A DNA stretch of 64,000 bases from Rhodococcus sp. H36-A4 (GCF_027158005.1 NZ_JAPVLQ010000002.1:186001-250000); one strand, 5' to 3'; positions 50,986 to 60,907 are shown, numbered from the stretch's first letter. Numbers and translations are program-made. Notes: generated by a model not told the origin, from the letters alone.

Positions 50986-50991
50986 TTCGCG

Positions 50992-52524
50992 TCAGCGCTT
51001 GGACCGCTGCTTCACGCGAGCGGTCAGCTCTTGGACCTGGTCGTACACCTTGCGTCGCTCGGTCATCTCTTTGCGAATCTTTTTATCTGCGTACATGACC
51101 GTTGTGTGATCGCGTCCGAACGTCTGGCCGATCTTGGGCAGTGACAAGTCGGTGAGCTCACGGCAGAGATACATGGCAATCTGCCTGGCCATCGCAAGCG
51201 CACGCGCCTTACCGGGTCCACAGAGATCGTCGATCGAGGTGTCGAAGTACTCCGCAGTGACAGCCATGATCGTCGCGGCGTTGATCTCGAGGCTCGAAGA
51301 GTCGGGCATCAAGTCGCGAAGTACTACCTCTGCCAGAGTGAGGTCCAGCGCCTGACCGTTCAGCGACGCGAATGCCGTCACACGGATCAACGCGCCTTCG
51401 AGTTCACGAATATTGCGCTCGATCCGACTGGCGATCAACTCGAGGACATCGTGCGGAACATCGAGGCGATCCATCCGAGCTTTTTTGCTGAGGATGGCGA
51501 TGCGAGTCTCGAGTTCCGGAGGTTGAACGTCGGTGATCAGGCCCCACTCGAACCGAGTGCGTAGACGCTCCTCGAGGGTTGCAAGCTGTTTCGGCGGGCG
51601 ATCGGAGGAAACGACGATCTGCTTGTTCGCGTTGTGCAAGGTGTTGAAGGTGTGGAAAAACTCTTCCTGAATACCTTCTTTACCCTCGATGAACTGAATG
51701 TCGTCGACGAGGAGTACGTCCGTCTCCCGATATCGGCGTTTGAACGCCACCTTCCGGTCGTCACGAAGACTGTTGATGAAATCGTTGGTGAATTCCTCGG
51801 TCGAGACGTACTTCACGCGCATGCCTGGGAAGAGACGTTGCGCATAGTGGCCGGCAGCGTGGAGCAAGTGCGTCTTCCCTAGCCCGGACGCTCCCCAGAT
51901 GAATAGAGGGTTGTATGCGCGAGCAGGTGCTTCCGCGATGGCGACTGCCGCTGCGTGGGCAAATCGATTCGATGCGCCGATGACGAAAGTATCGAAGGTG
52001 TACTTCGAGTTGAGGCTTTGTGCCCCCGACGTCGTCGATGTGGTTGCCGGCGGCTTGGTGAAGTAGGTAGGCCACGAGTTCTGCACACTCGCCAGTGCTT
52101 CCCGCTCGTCGTCCACTTCCTCGTAGTCTGCAGTTTCCGAGTCGGACGGATCGTCATCGGTGCTGGTGAGGAAGCGTCTGCGGTAAGTGGGAGTGCTCGC
52201 TGCCTCCGAATACCTCGGTTGCTCAGGTTCGTGTTTTTCTTCTTCAGGCGCTGAAATTCGCACCCCGAGGCCTTCGACGCCCTGGCCGAGGTGACGGCCG
52301 AGTGCGTTCAGTATCGGTTCACGCAAGTCGCGCTCTATCGCTTCCTGCGCGAAAGACGAAGGGACCGCCAGCAGTGCGAAGCCCTGAGTCAGGGTAAGAG
52401 GCTCGACGAGAGCGAGCCATGCCTTTTGCCCTTTGGTCAGAGGTTGACCACTGTGCCGATCGGACGTCAATTCCGTGACTACCTCTGGCCAGATACGCGC
52501 CAGCGCATCCGGATCCTCGTTCAC
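50992..52524 (-). CDS. dnaA: Chromosomal replication initiator DnaA
   Basis: A 510-aa initiator. Domain I (about 1-90, [11 protein letters not shown] onward) is followed by an acidic linker domain II, then the AAA+ domain III with Walker [14 protein letters not shown], Walker [14 protein letters not shown] and sensor region. The domain IV DNA-binding signature is [19 protein letters not shown]. The GTG at 52524 has a GGGGAGG ribosome-binding site and matches the family N-terminus; the open frame reaches 52761, but that extension runs through DnaA boxes. Confidence 0.97.
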   Translation of the reverse strand: MNEDPDALARIWPEVVTELTSDRHSGQPLTKGQKAWLALVEPLTLTQGFALLAVPSSFAQEAIERDLREPILNALGRHLGQGVEGLGVRISAPEEEKHEPEQPRYSEAASTPTYRRRFLTSTDDDPSDSETADYEEVDDEREALASVQNSWPTYFTKPPATTSTTSGAQSLNSKYTFDTFVIGASNRFAHAAAVAIAEAPARAYNPLFIWGASGLGKTHLLHAAGHYAQRLFPGMRVKYVSTEEFTNDFINSLRDDRKVAFKRRYRETDVLLVDDIQFIEGKEGIQEEFFHTFNTLHNANKQIVVSSDRPPKQLATLEERLRTRFEWGLITDVQPPELETRIAILSKKARMDRLDVPHDVLELIASRIERNIRELEGALIRVTAFASLNGQALDLTLAEVVLRDLMPDSSSLEINAATIMAVTAEYFDTSIDDLCGPGKARALAMARQIAMYLCRELTDLSLPKIGQTFGRDHTTVMYADKKIRKEMTERRKVYDQVQELTARVKQRSKR

Positions 52525-53182
52525 GGTGCCTCCCCATTCGGACGTGCGATTGAAGCGAACGTGCATGTCGTCGACAGCACGTGCTGCGGACAGTGCCTTC
52601 GAAAGACGCTGTTGTTTCACGCTCGCACCGCATCGAAGTCCGATATCGTCGTCGTCGATCACGAGTTCATCGGGGAACCACAGCCGGAAGTGCAACGTAT
52701 CGGGTACGGACGTGCCGTGTACGAATATGCCATTGGTTCGTGTTTCCACACAATTATCCACAGGTGTGGATGAACGACATCGGTGTCACCCCGATCGGCG
52801 AAATTCTCCTGCAACTGTCATGCGCAGTGTCTTGACCAGCGCTTTTGGTGAACGCGAATTCCTCGAGTTACAGGTTTCCGCCGAAGGCTCGACCGGGAAC
52901 AGCCGCGAGAGTGGTTATCAACACCCCTTGCTCCCCAGGCCTGTGGATGAATTACACGGATGTGATGCAGGGTCGTAGGATCGGACGGGTTTGACCACCG
53001 CTAAGTCGATCAGTACTGTCGAACAGTCACCCAAGGCGAGGTGGCCGATGCTTGCTGGCTGCTCACAGTCTGTGTTCACTCGGATTTCTCGCTGTTGGGG
53101 TGTAAACGAGTTCGACCGAACTCGCTACCACCGTTTCGGACGCTTCAGAGTAAGCGTCTTTGATTTTCGAGGAGTGTTGACC
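52525..53182. promoter_or_regulatory. Divergent dnaA / rpmH promoter region
   Basis: 658 bp without a gene. DnaA-box-like sites: TTATCCACA (52754-52762, perfect), TGTGGATGA (52765-52773), TTATCAACA (52915-52923) and TGTGGATGA (52942-52950). This is consistent with autoregulation of dnaA and possibly part of the origin. An 18-bp palindrome lies near the rpmH start (separate entry). Confidence 0.7.
53107..53124 (+). promoter_or_regulatory. Palindrome in the rpmH leader
   Basis: CGAGTTCG-AC-CGAACTCG, arms of 8 bp with a 2-bp centre, about 60 bp upstream of the rpmH GTG and just after a -10-like TGTAAA (53101-53106). Could form a hairpin at the transcript 5' end or be an operator. Arm order is opposite to that of the actinobacterial SOS box. 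Confidence 0.45.
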
Positions 53183-53326
53183 GTGGCCAAGGGCAAGCGG
53201 ACGTTCCAGCCGAACAACCGACGCCGCGCGCGTGTTCACGGCTTCCGTCTTCGTATGCGTACGCGTGCAGGTCGTGCAATCGTGGCGGCACGTCGCGGCA
53301 AGGGCCGCAAGGAACTAACCGCCTAA
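53183..53326 (+). CDS. rpmH: 50S ribosomal protein L34
   Basis: A 47-aa, highly basic protein with the invariant [19 protein letters not shown]-terminus and RGRKELTA-type end ([10 protein letters not shown]). The GTG start at 53183 follows GAGGAG. Heads the rpmH-rnpA-yidD-yidC-jag cluster. Confidence 0.97.
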   Translation: MAKGKRTFQPNNRRRARVHGFRLRMRTRAGRAIVAARRGKGRKELTA

Positions 53327-53357
53327 TCCATGTTCGTCTGAGTTTACGGAGCTCGGG

Positions 53358-53738
53358 GTGTTACCTGAGCCGCATAGACTGCATCGAAGCGCTGATTTCA
53401 CCCGCGCGGTGCGTCGAGGCCGCCGAATGGGTAGACAAGACTTGGTCGTTCACGCCTACGCGCGTGACGATGCAAGTTGTGTTTTCAGTGTCGGCGAACC
53501 TAGATTCGGATTGATCGTGAGCAAAGCTGTCGGGCCGGCGGTAACTCGTCATCGAGTTGCGCGCCGGCTTCGGCATATCTGTTCGGAGATTCTCCTGGAA
53601 GTACCCGAGACTTGCGACGTCGTTATTCGCGCACTGCCTGGCTCTGCGAACCTATCCTCGAAAGATCTGCAACGACAGGTTCGTTCCGGGTTGAAGAAGC
53701 TGGGATACCTCGGAGCGGTTAGAGATGCACGCTCATGA
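53358..53738 (+). CDS. rnpA: Ribonuclease P protein component
   Basis: A 126-aa basic protein that assists RNase P RNA in pre-tRNA 5' processing. Family marks: HRLHRSADFTRAVRRGRR at the start, RFGLIVSKAVGPAVTRHRVARRLRH (RNR-like motif) and DVVIRALPGS. The GTG start lies 31 bp after rpmH. The stop overlaps yidD by 4 bp (ATGA). Confidence 0.95.
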   Translation: MLPEPHRLHRSADFTRAVRRGRRMGRQDLVVHAYARDDASCVFSVGEPRFGLIVSKAVGPAVTRHRVARRLRHICSEILLEVPETCDVVIRALPGSANLSSKDLQRQVRSGLKKLGYLGAVRDARS

Positions 53739-54058
53739 AATTCATACTCCTCGTCCGGTCGTTCCCTGCGCGGATCTTGATCTTCTGTATCGAGCTCTAC
53801 CGGACCTATGTGTCTCCGCTCAGACTCCCCACCTGCCGTTTCTCCCCCACGTGCAGTGAGTATGCAGTCGAAGCGTTGAAGACGCACGGTGCCATCAAAG
53901 GAACCTTGCTAGCTATAGCGCGGCTACTGAAGTGCGCGCCCTGGCACTCTGGAGGCTGGGACCCGGTGCCCGATCACGGGTCATGGCGGGTACACAAGCA
54001 GACTTCGACCGAAGAAAGCCACGATCTCGCGAGAGTGGACGAACAGAGGAGTACATAG
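53735..54058 (+). CDS. yidD: Membrane protein insertion efficiency factor YidD
   Basis: A 107-aa protein with an N-terminal amphipathic or TM helix and the family motif [19 protein letters not shown], then [16 protein letters not shown]. Accessory to YidC insertion. The ATG overlaps the rnpA stop; yidC follows after 4 bp. Confidence 0.95.
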   Translation: MKFILLVRSFPARILIFCIELYRTYVSPLRLPTCRFSPTCSEYAVEALKTHGAIKGTLLAIARLLKCAPWHSGGWDPVPDHGSWRVHKQTSTEESHDLARVDEQRST

Positions 54059-54062
54059 AGCC

Positions 54063-55169
54063 GTGCTGGATTTCATCTATTATCCGGTCTCCTGGATCCT
54101 CTGGGTATGGCACAAGGTGTTCGGTGCCGTCCTCGGAGCGGACAACGGCTTTGCATGGGCCTTGTCCGTAGTGTTCCTCGTTTTCACTTTGCGATTGATT
54201 CTGTACAAGCCGTTCGTCAAACAGGTTCGTACCACGCGTCAGATGCAGGAACTGCAGCCACAGATCAAGGCTTTGCAGAAGAAATACGGCAAAGACAAGC
54301 AGCGCTTGGCCGTGGAGATGCAGAAGCTTCAGAAAGAACACGGATTCAACCCCATCATGGGTTGTTTGCCGGTCCTGGCACAGGCACCCGTGTTCATCGG
54401 CTTGTTCCACGTGCTGCGCTCGTTCAACCGTACGGGTACCGGGATCGGTCAGCTGGGGCTTGATCCAGCAGTCAACCGGACGATTCCGAACTACGCCTTC
54501 GATGTCGCCGATGTGAACTCGTTCCTGGACGCCCGCCTCTTCGGCGCCCCGATCTCGGCGTGGATCACGATGCCGAAGGCACAGCTGGACGCCTTTGCGA
54601 ACCCCGAGCTCGGTTTGGGGATCCCATCAATATGGACGATCGGCGCTGTTGCGGTGCCTCTAATGATCATCGCCAGCATCGCAACGCACTTCAACTCCCG
54701 CGCCTCGGTTGCTCGACAAAGCGCAGCGGCTGCGGCTAATCCGCAGTCCGCCATCATGAACAAGCTTGCCTTGTACGTGTTCCCTTTGGGTGTTCTCGTC
54801 GGTGGACCCTTCCTCCCGATCGCCATCCTCCTGTACTGGGTCAGTAACAACATGTGGACCTATGCCCAGCAGCACATTGTGTTCGCGAAGATCGACAAGG
54901 AAGAAGCAGAGAAGAAGAAGCAGGCCATCGAGAAGCGGACCGAGAATGCGCCCAAGCCCGGTGTGAAGCCGCCGGCCAAGCCGAAGCCCGGTGCACGCCC
55001 CAAGCTCTCGAAGCTCCCGCCCTCCACTCTCGAGGCTTCCGATGCGGTCACCACATCGGATGACGTATCTTCTGCTAGTTCGACTGCACCCGACGGCTCA
55101 CAGCCACAGAAGCCCACCCAGCCGAAATCTCAGGCGAACCGTAGTAAAGCCAAGCGCAAGCGACGCTGA
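54063..55169 (+). CDS. yidC: Membrane protein insertase YidC
   Basis: A 368-aa Oxa1/YidC insertase, Gram-positive-type without the large periplasmic domain of proteobacteria. About five TM helices; the first begins [18 protein letters not shown] and the conserved core includes [20 protein letters not shown]. The C-terminal tail of about 90 residues is Lys/Pro-rich (ribosome contact). GTG start. Confidence 0.96.
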   Translation: MLDFIYYPVSWILWVWHKVFGAVLGADNGFAWALSVVFLVFTLRLILYKPFVKQVRTTRQMQELQPQIKALQKKYGKDKQRLAVEMQKLQKEHGFNPIMGCLPVLAQAPVFIGLFHVLRSFNRTGTGIGQLGLDPAVNRTIPNYAFDVADVNSFLDARLFGAPISAWITMPKAQLDAFANPELGLGIPSIWTIGAVAVPLMIIASIATHFNSRASVARQSAAAAANPQSAIMNKLALYVFPLGVLVGGPFLPIAILLYWVSNNMWTYAQQHIVFAKIDKEEAEKKKQAIEKRTENAPKPGVKPPAKPKPGARPKLSKLPPSTLEASDAVTTSDDVSSASSTAPDGSQPQKPTQPKSQANRSKAKRKRR

Positions 55170-55198
55170 GACGCATCGAAGACAAGGACACCAAGCAC

Positions 55199-55825
55199 AT
55201 GTCTGCAGATACCGACGAAGTGACCAACCCCGACGAAGCAGTGAGCGCTGGGGAGGGTAGTGAAATTGTGGCAGTCGATTCCGAAACGGATGCGAATGAG
55301 GGCGAAGTGACGGACGTCGACACCGTGTCCGACGAAGACACGGATTCGGACGACGAGGATTCCGAAGACTATCTGGTCGAGGAGGGCGAGATCGCCGGGG
55401 ATTACCTCGAACAACTCCTCGATGTTCTCGATTTCGATGGAGATATCGATCTCGATGTCGAAGGTGATCGCGCGATCGTCAGCATCGATGGCGGAGACGA
55501 CCTAGCGAAGCTCGTGGGACGAAAGGGCGAAATTCTCGATGCCCTGCAAGAACTGACTCGACTTGCCGTCCAGCAATCGACGGGCGAGCGAAGCAAGCTG
55601 ATGCTCGACGTAGCGGGCTGGCGTGCGAACCGACGGAGCGTATTGAGTGCCCTGGGTATCGAGGCATCGAAGCGGGTACTCGAAAGCGGCGAACGTGAAG
55701 AGCTGGATCCGATGACGCCGTTCGAGCGGAAGATCGTGCACGACGCGGTGGCTAAGGTCGACGGCGTCGAGAGTGAAAGTACCGGTGTCGAACCGTCACG
55801 ACGAGTAGTTGTCGTCAAGTCTTGA
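55199..55825 (+). CDS. jag: Jag family KH-R3H RNA-binding protein (KhpB/EloR)
   Basis: A 208-aa protein. An acidic N-terminal stretch (about 1-65, almost all Asp/Glu/Ser/Thr/Val) replaces the usual Jag-N domain. A KH-type domain follows (LVGRKGEILDALQELTRLAV) and an R3H domain (LDPMTPFERKIVHDAVAKVDGVESES). Jag/EloR proteins bind RNA and connect to cell elongation and Ser/Thr kinase signalling. 29 bp after yidC; followed by a terminator. Confidence 0.93.
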   Translation: MSADTDEVTNPDEAVSAGEGSEIVAVDSETDANEGEVTDVDTVSDEDTDSDDEDSEDYLVEEGEIAGDYLEQLLDVLDFDGDIDLDVEGDRAIVSIDGGDDLAKLVGRKGEILDALQELTRLAVQQSTGERSKLMLDVAGWRANRRSVLSALGIEASKRVLESGEREELDPMTPFERKIVHDAVAKVDGVESESTGVEPSRRVVVVKS

Positions 55826-55837
55826 ACTGATGAAATG

Positions 55838-55870
55838 AAGGGCCCCCGGCTTCGGTTGGGGGCCTTTTCT
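55838..55870 (+). terminator. Intrinsic terminator after jag
   Basis: Stem GGCCCCC (55841-55847) / GGGGGCC (55858-55864), followed by TTTTCTTTCC. It ends the rpmH-jag transcript. Confidence 0.93.
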
Positions 55871-55929
55871 TTCCTCGAACAAGGCTGAGTCGACGTGAAC
55901 TACAGCGATGTTATTACTTCGGTAGGTCC

Positions 55930-55945
55930 GGTTTCACGTGAAACT
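55930..55945. other. parS site 1
   Basis: GGTTTCACGTGAAACT: the 14-bp core GTTTCACGTGAAAC (55931-55944) is a perfect match to the widely conserved ParB-binding palindrome. Confidence 0.93.
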
Positions 55946-55961
55946 AGGTATGCACTCGAAA

Positions 55962-55974
55962 CGTCACTGTGACG
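55962..55974. promoter_or_regulatory. 13-bp palindrome CGTCACTGTGACG
   Basis: Perfect apart from the central base, 17 bp to the right of parS site 1. The 12-mer GTCACTGTGACG recurs at 63855-63866, downstream of parB. Function unknown. Confidence 0.6.
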
Positions 55975-56001
55975 GACCAGCTCGGTGCAGTCTCCTCTCG
56001 A

Positions 56002-56017
56002 TGTTTCACGTGAAACC
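56002..56017. other. parS site 2
   Basis: TGTTTCACGTGAAACC with a perfect 14-bp core (56003-56016), 72 bp from site 1. Confidence 0.95.
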
Positions 56018-56954
56018 ATGCTTGTTGACGTCCGACGAAGGGGTGAGTTCGGCCTCGGAATCTTCTCCTTCCGGCCGTCATTCCTGGACCCGGCTTCACC
56101 CTTTGGAGCGGCTTGTGTTGTTCTGCAAACCCTCGAGACTTTCCGGTTCATTCGTGATGGGCGTGCTGCAGCCAATTTGGGGGAACGCTGGATAGTAGAT
56201 CTGGGAAGTTCCATGATGTGGGAATGCAGTCAATCGACAAGCCGCGCTGTGTCACCGGCTGAACGAGTATCGATCAATCAATCTCTTCCGCGTGGATACC
56301 CGGCCGCGATCTCCGCGAAAATTTGGGCCACAACATCAGGTGTTCTCCATATCCATGATGTACCGAGAGATGTCGAAGTAGTTGAGGAGCGCGCCCCCCT
56401 GCGGTTCCTAGAGCAGCGCTGATCCTGCTGAATCTGCTGGGCTGTTACTGCGCAGAAGTAGTCGGTTCGCAGGTGAGCGCTCGTGAATCGAATTCCGGAG
56501 GTCTCCAGTGCCTTTCCTCCTGGTGGATCAAGAACTGATTGGTGCGAGACACGCTCACTCTTTGTGTCCCTGCGAAGCGAGCAGGACTCTTTGCAATATC
56601 GAAGGTGGATTCGCCTTCGCCTGGTGGACACCAGGTGATTGCGCTCAGTGAGTCGTGGAACGACAAAGTGAATCGCCTGGGTCCGTTCTGGCGTGTCCCC
56701 ATGAACGGGGCCATCGATTTTCAGAGTCTTGTTGCCGTTATGAAGAGACCTGCTCACGATCAGCGGACCTATCGCTAGTAGTTGTCCATCGACGCTCCAC
56801 CGCACCCGGCAACAACCACCCTCGATCATTGACGAAGGGACAAGAAGTCGTGCGAGGTCTGACGACCGCAGCCGTCTGTTTCAAGGACCCTCAATGGTTA
56901 GCGGGAGACGCACGACAGTGGACTTTCCGTTGTGGCAAGACTAAAGTTTCCTAG

Positions 56955-57413
56955 ATGGAAAGACGGCCCAGGATTTCCCCGTCAGAAGCACGTGCCGCTC
57001 TGGAATCGGTTGCCGATGCCAAAAGACCGCTGGCGTCGCACACTCGATCCCCGTTCTGGCTCTATCCGACGCTCGGTCTCGCCAGTGCTGCCCTCGTCTC
57101 CGGAATCGCACTGTCGAAACATTCCCCGTTGGCGATGAGCGTGATCGCTGTGACGGTGCTGGTGCTGGCGGTTCTGCCGTCGATTCCGCGACCGAACTTC
57201 AAAGCGAGAATCGATGCGTTCTCCCACCCGCGGAACACCACTATTATGGCGATCTACTTCGGTGTGTTGGTGTCCGTAGCGGTGGCCGCGTTGGTTCTGT
57301 CCCCTCGCCCGGGGGCGATAGCGTTGACAGCTTTGGCGGCGTTCGCGTGGACGGTCGGCATCGGAACGTTTCTGGACAGGCGCCTCGAACGGGCACTTCG
57401 GGATGGGCGGTGA
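56955..57413 (+). CDS. Hypothetical four-helix membrane protein
   Basis: A 152-aa protein with four hydrophobic helices (about 33-52, 56-74, 92-112 and 117-138) and a basic C-terminus (LDRRLERALRDGR). I do not recognise the family. It overlaps the following HTH gene by 4 bp (GTGA), a pairing common for a small membrane protein and its winged-helix regulator. The ATG at 56955 is preceded by no strong ribosome-binding site. Codon use looks like that of a real gene, unlike its surroundings. Confidence 0.7.
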   Translation: MERRPRISPSEARAALESVADAKRPLASHTRSPFWLYPTLGLASAALVSGIALSKHSPLAMSVIAVTVLVLAVLPSIPRPNFKARIDAFSHPRNTTIMAIYFGVLVSVAVAALVLSPRPGAIALTALAAFAWTVGIGTFLDRRLERALRDGR

Positions 57414-57733
57414 CCGTGTTCAACGACATCATTCATGTCCCCACGCGCCTACGAACCTGCTCGATTCTCGCCGAAGCCGATGAAATCGAGTTCGGGTTGG
57501 TACGCGACTCGGTCGCTGTCAGCGACTCGGTGCTGAGTAAGCACATCAAAGTTCTCGAACAGGCAGGCTACGTGACAATCCGGAAAGGAATTGTCGATAC
57601 CCGAACTCGCACATGGTTAGCGTTGACACGCGCAGGCCGACAAGCATTTACAGATCACGTAGAGGAGTTACGCAGGCTTACCTCCCCTGCCGGCACAAGG
57701 TACGAACCGCGTACCGCACATCGACTGACCTGA
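57410..57733 (+). CDS. Winged-helix transcriptional regulator (MarR/HTH_34-like)
   Basis: A 107-aa single-domain regulator. The recognition region is VSDSVLSKHIKVLEQAGYV, followed by a wing with TRTWLALTRAGRQAF and a short helix. This is the small HTH_34/MarR-like family of about 100-residue dimeric repressors. The GTG at 57410 overlaps the membrane-protein stop. Probably autoregulates the pair; signal unknown. Confidence 0.85.
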   Translation: MTVFNDIIHVPTRLRTCSILAEADEIEFGLVRDSVAVSDSVLSKHIKVLEQAGYVTIRKGIVDTRTRTWLALTRAGRQAFTDHVEELRRLTSPAGTRYEPRTAHRLT

Positions 57734-58483
57734 AGCAGAACGTCGTTCTAGATCGCGGTGGTCAGACTCTTGGGGATCTGCCAGTTCGTCGGGTGTAGAG
57801 GATAGTCTGCACCTGCAACTGAATCGAGCGACGAGGTGTGGGATTGGGTGCGCCCGATGTGCCGTCCTATGTGGCATGCCCCTCCGACACTCTCGTCGGG
57901 CGGAGTCAGTGAGACGCTGAAGACCTCGGTCACGTGTTCGGTGTTCGAGAAGATGTGCGTGTCGACCAGAATTTCGTTTGGACATTGATGGTTGGCGCTC
58001 GAGGGAGTCGGGTTCAAGAGTGGGCGGTTCTATCGGTGTACTGCTCCAGGAGGTGTGCCTCGCCGTGGTAACAGTCATCTCGACGCAGATGACGGGACGG
58101 CATCAGTGGGCCGACGATTTTGTCACAGTTGAGACAACCAATCATCGTGGGCTGATTCACGCCGGTATCGAAATGATGAACCCACGCGGTCGATGGATTT
58201 CGCTCGTCGAGTGTCGTGGAAGATCTGCCGCAGACTGTGTCGGTGCCTGTACGCGTGTTCCCTCGCGCCGGCCGGTGTACTCGATTTAGGTTGATGAGCA
58301 ATCCAGCCGGTACTTGGTGAATTCAATTGTGTTCAGACTCGGCGGGCTGTCCCGGCTTACGTGCACTCGTCTTTCCCGACTGTGATTGTGGGTTCGTCCG
58401 AGGCGGACCGGTGGAGCGCGTTGGCCACTGCCTGTCCGTTTGGGTCCGCATGCTCGAGCAGTGGCGCATCCGTCGGTGGCTCA

Positions 58484-58499
58484 TGTTTCACGTGAAACC
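58484..58499. other. parS site 3
   Basis: TGTTTCACGTGAAACC, perfect core at 58485-58498. Confidence 0.95.
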
Positions 58500-58683
58500 T
58501 CTCGGTGACGGGTGGTCGCTCCCCCGCGCGGGTTGTGCTCCAGCGTCACGTCGCGCTCTGTGCTGTGCTTGGACGTTCCCACCATGGGTGAATGTAGAGG
58601 ATTGCTGACGATGAGTGGACTTGTCGTCTACCTCTCGGCGTCGCTCCTCCCCCGGGCGAACTATGCAAGATCCCGGGAATGGG

Positions 58684-58699
58684 TGTTTCACGTGAAACA
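58684..58699. other. parS site 4
   Basis: TGTTTCACGTGAAACA, a perfect 16-bp palindrome, 200 bp from site 3. Confidence 0.96.
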
Positions 58700-59465
58700 T
58701 CGAATGGGGCCGGTCGAGTTCAGACTGCGATCATCAGAGCCGCTCGGTATTCGCTAGTCCGATCTACGTGTTTCGCTTTGATGCGCGAGCAGTCATCCTG
58801 AAGCAAACTCGAGATGACACGGCCAACGAAATTCGACCAATCGCCCGAGGAGGTTGCCGATTGGATCGATAGTTCGGTGGACACCATCGGCACGTGATTC
58901 CTATACCGTTCAATCCGTCCGACTTTCGAGCTGGCCAGTTTTGGCGCGGAACAGAGTTCACGTTGAATCGGGGGCCGTATCAGTGGGGCCTACTTTCGCA
59001 GAGAACGGTGAGGCGGTTGCTGCCGAAATTCTTCCTGCCAGGACTGACCGGGGACTCCGTGTCGCAGATGAAATGTGGGACGGTGCCCGTTTGGCGGGCG
59101 TCGACGACTTAGGTGAGCGCGTCGGTAGCACTATCTGTCGAACGCGCCTTGGTTGTCCGGGGGTATTTGGCCGTCGAAGGAGATCGCCACGATGTCGTCA
59201 TTCGTCGGGGTGACTTGTCTGTCGGGAAGACTCCACGCTGATGTCATTTCGAGTCGGCCTTTCGCGCGACGAGTGGTGAAGTTGATTGCCACTGATGTTC
59301 TGTCTTATGTGGCGGCCCTTGTGGCCTTGCCGCCGGGCGGGGTTAGTGAGGCGTTGGGTGTTCGGGCTCGGGGTCGTTGTTCTAGTAGGTGCGGGTATCC
59401 ATCCGTCTGACGGGAGTGTTCGTGGGTGGCCGGCGATGACGGAATCTTTCGTCGGGTGTTTTGGC

Positions 59466-59507
59466 GGAATCGGTACTGAGCGCGGAATCGGAGCTGAGCG
59501 CGGAATC
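59466..59507 (+). repeat. 18-bp tandem repeat (about 2.3 copies)
   Basis: GGAATCGGTACTGAGCGC at 59466-59483, GGAATCGGAGCTGAGCGC at 59484-59501, then GGAATC. Two mismatches between the full copies. Non-coding context. Confidence 0.8.
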
Positions 59508-59994
59508 ATTGGGGCGCTCCGTGGTACACGACCCGACCCCTCGAGAGGTGCGGCCGAATCCAGTGTGTTTCGGTCGCAGCCTCCCCGACTATCGCGCGCC
59601 TCGCCACTCGGGGTTCGAGCAACTGCCGAGTCGCGCAGAGTCTCCAGCACCGGACGATCGACGTCCCCTGTCTGGGGAGCGTGGCAGGTCCCGCGACCGT
59701 TGGCTCGAGTGTTGATGATGTGCGCTCGGCAGAAGGACCTCGTCTGATAATTCAGCGAAGCTTTGTCGAGGGAAGATGCCAACGTCCGAATACCGTGAGA
59801 GCCGGGTGACGTGTCCCCCCACCCCGTCGTCCGCTTAGTCCATTAGCCCCGGTTCGCGACGAAGAGTGCGTGTTGGGTTCGAGACGATCATCCCGCAGAA
59901 TCTATCCAGGGTTGGGCGCCGACTCGACTGCTTCTCGTGGGTGAACGTGCGGGCTTCATCGTGGACAATTCATCTCTGCTCAAATGCTCGGCCT

Positions 59995-60034
59995 GTTGGG
60001 ATTCGAACCCCCTACAGGAGGTTCGAACCCCAAC
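59995..60034. repeat. Inverted repeat with tRNA T-arm-like arms
   Basis: Arms GTTGGGATTCGAACC (59995-60009) and GGTTCGAACCCCAAC (60020-60034) pair at 14 of 15 positions around a 10-base loop. Each arm contains the TTCGAAC core of tRNA T loops. No complete tRNA can be folded around either arm. Confidence 0.7.
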
Positions 60035-60076
60035 ACGGAGAGTAAATTCCCCGAGCGGTTCCCAACCCGATCCCGA

Positions 60077-60112
60077 GCTGTCCCCTCGAGCCGTGCTGTC
60101 CCCTCGAACCCG
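60077..60112 (+). repeat. 18-bp tandem repeat (2 copies)
   Basis: GCTGTCCCCTCGAGCCGT (60077-60094) and GCTGTCCCCTCGAACCCG (60095-60112); the first 13 bases are identical. Further degenerate copies may follow to 60160. Confidence 0.7.
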
Positions 60113-60536
60113 CGCCGCGCCGAATCCGTGCTCTCCAAACCCATGCTGTTCTAGACCGCGAACCGCGGCGCCGATGTCGGTGTGGTCCAAGGGCCATTGG
60201 ATAATTCGAGTTTGCTGCCTCTCTGAAGGGGGCGTCGCGAAGTAAGTCCACCGGTACACAGGAGCGTCCTTCCTCGAGTGCGCTGCCTGGCTGTGACAGA
60301 TATTTTCGGAGTCGTGTGGAGTGTCGCCCGCGCCCGCAAAATGCACCGCCCCTTACTGCGCGGGGGACAGTGGCGTCCCCACCGGTAGCTCGGCGAACTC
60401 CGAACTGAGTCCGCTCCCCTGTCAAGTTCGATGACCGCCGGCTGACTGTCGTCAGGTCCGTGAGACGAGCCTGATCTGACATGTGCGAGCTGTAGGTCTG
60501 TATTTTTGTCTCTGCGCGGTGCCTGCCGACTGCCAC

Positions 60537-60552
60537 TGTTTCACGTGAAACT
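60537..60552. other. parS site 5
   Basis: TGTTTCACGTGAAACT with a perfect core at 60538-60551. Confidence 0.95.
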
Positions 60553-60907
60553 TTCGGTTCCGACGGGATAGACCGGATGAGTCGTTCTCACTGTCCACCA
60601 TGGTGACACCACGCTGTGGACTAGGACGGTCGGATGAGCCCCGATGTTCCAGGCGACGGCCAAGTCCGCTGACACTCTGATACCGATGTCGAGTCCGGTG
60701 ATGTGCACCTGAAGCAATGGCGGGGACGCGGAGGGTTGGGCATGGGGTAGGTTGCCGCAGTTTCCGCGCAAGGGCGGCCAGGCTCCCATGTGCTTCGCGT
60801 AATGGTGTCGTGGTCCATTCGACGAGCGCTTAAACGAGGTGCGAGCGTGGCGTCAATTGACATCAGCTCGGCCAAGGCGGGTGTAGGACGACGCCGATCC
60901 CGCCTCC

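Larger units (their letters stand above)
50344..50991. other. oriC: Chromosomal replication origin oriC (dnaA-dnaN intergenic)
   Basis: 648 bp without a gene, in the standard actinobacterial oriC position. Perfect DnaA boxes TTATCCACA lie at 50766-50774 and 50778-50786, 3 bp apart. Weaker boxes are TGTGGACGA (50709-50717) and TGTGGAATC (50612-50620). Two AT-rich stretches flank the boxes: 50563-50608 (unwinding-element candidate, containing TTAGTATTAATA) and 50811-50870 (with a T7 run). Two hairpins lie on the dnaA side (separate entries). Confidence 0.9.
55871..56954. other. Gene-poor parS segment, left part
   Basis: About 1.1 kb with no convincing gene. Contains two parS sites, a 13-bp palindrome and adjacent hairpins at 56600-56605/56614-56619 and 56620-56626/56629-56635. 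Open frames on both strands (for example 56539-56778 plus and 56445-56714 minus) overlap one another and lack ribosome-binding sites or family features. One of them could be a degraded gene. Confidence 0.6.

Noticed and set aside
52525..52761. 79-residue N-terminal extension of DnaA
   Set aside because: The GTG at 52524 has a strong ribosome-binding site and the family N-terminus; the extension passes through the DnaA boxes of the promoter region.
53107..53124. SOS box upstream of rpmH
   Set aside because: The actinobacterial LexA box is TCGAAC-N4-GTTCGA; here the half-sites are in the opposite order and spacing is wrong.
55900..56214. Small frame reading MVSRETS... and similar parS-derived frames (also 58488-58700, starting MFHVKH)
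   Set aside because: The apparent motifs are translations of the parS palindrome; no other coding evidence.
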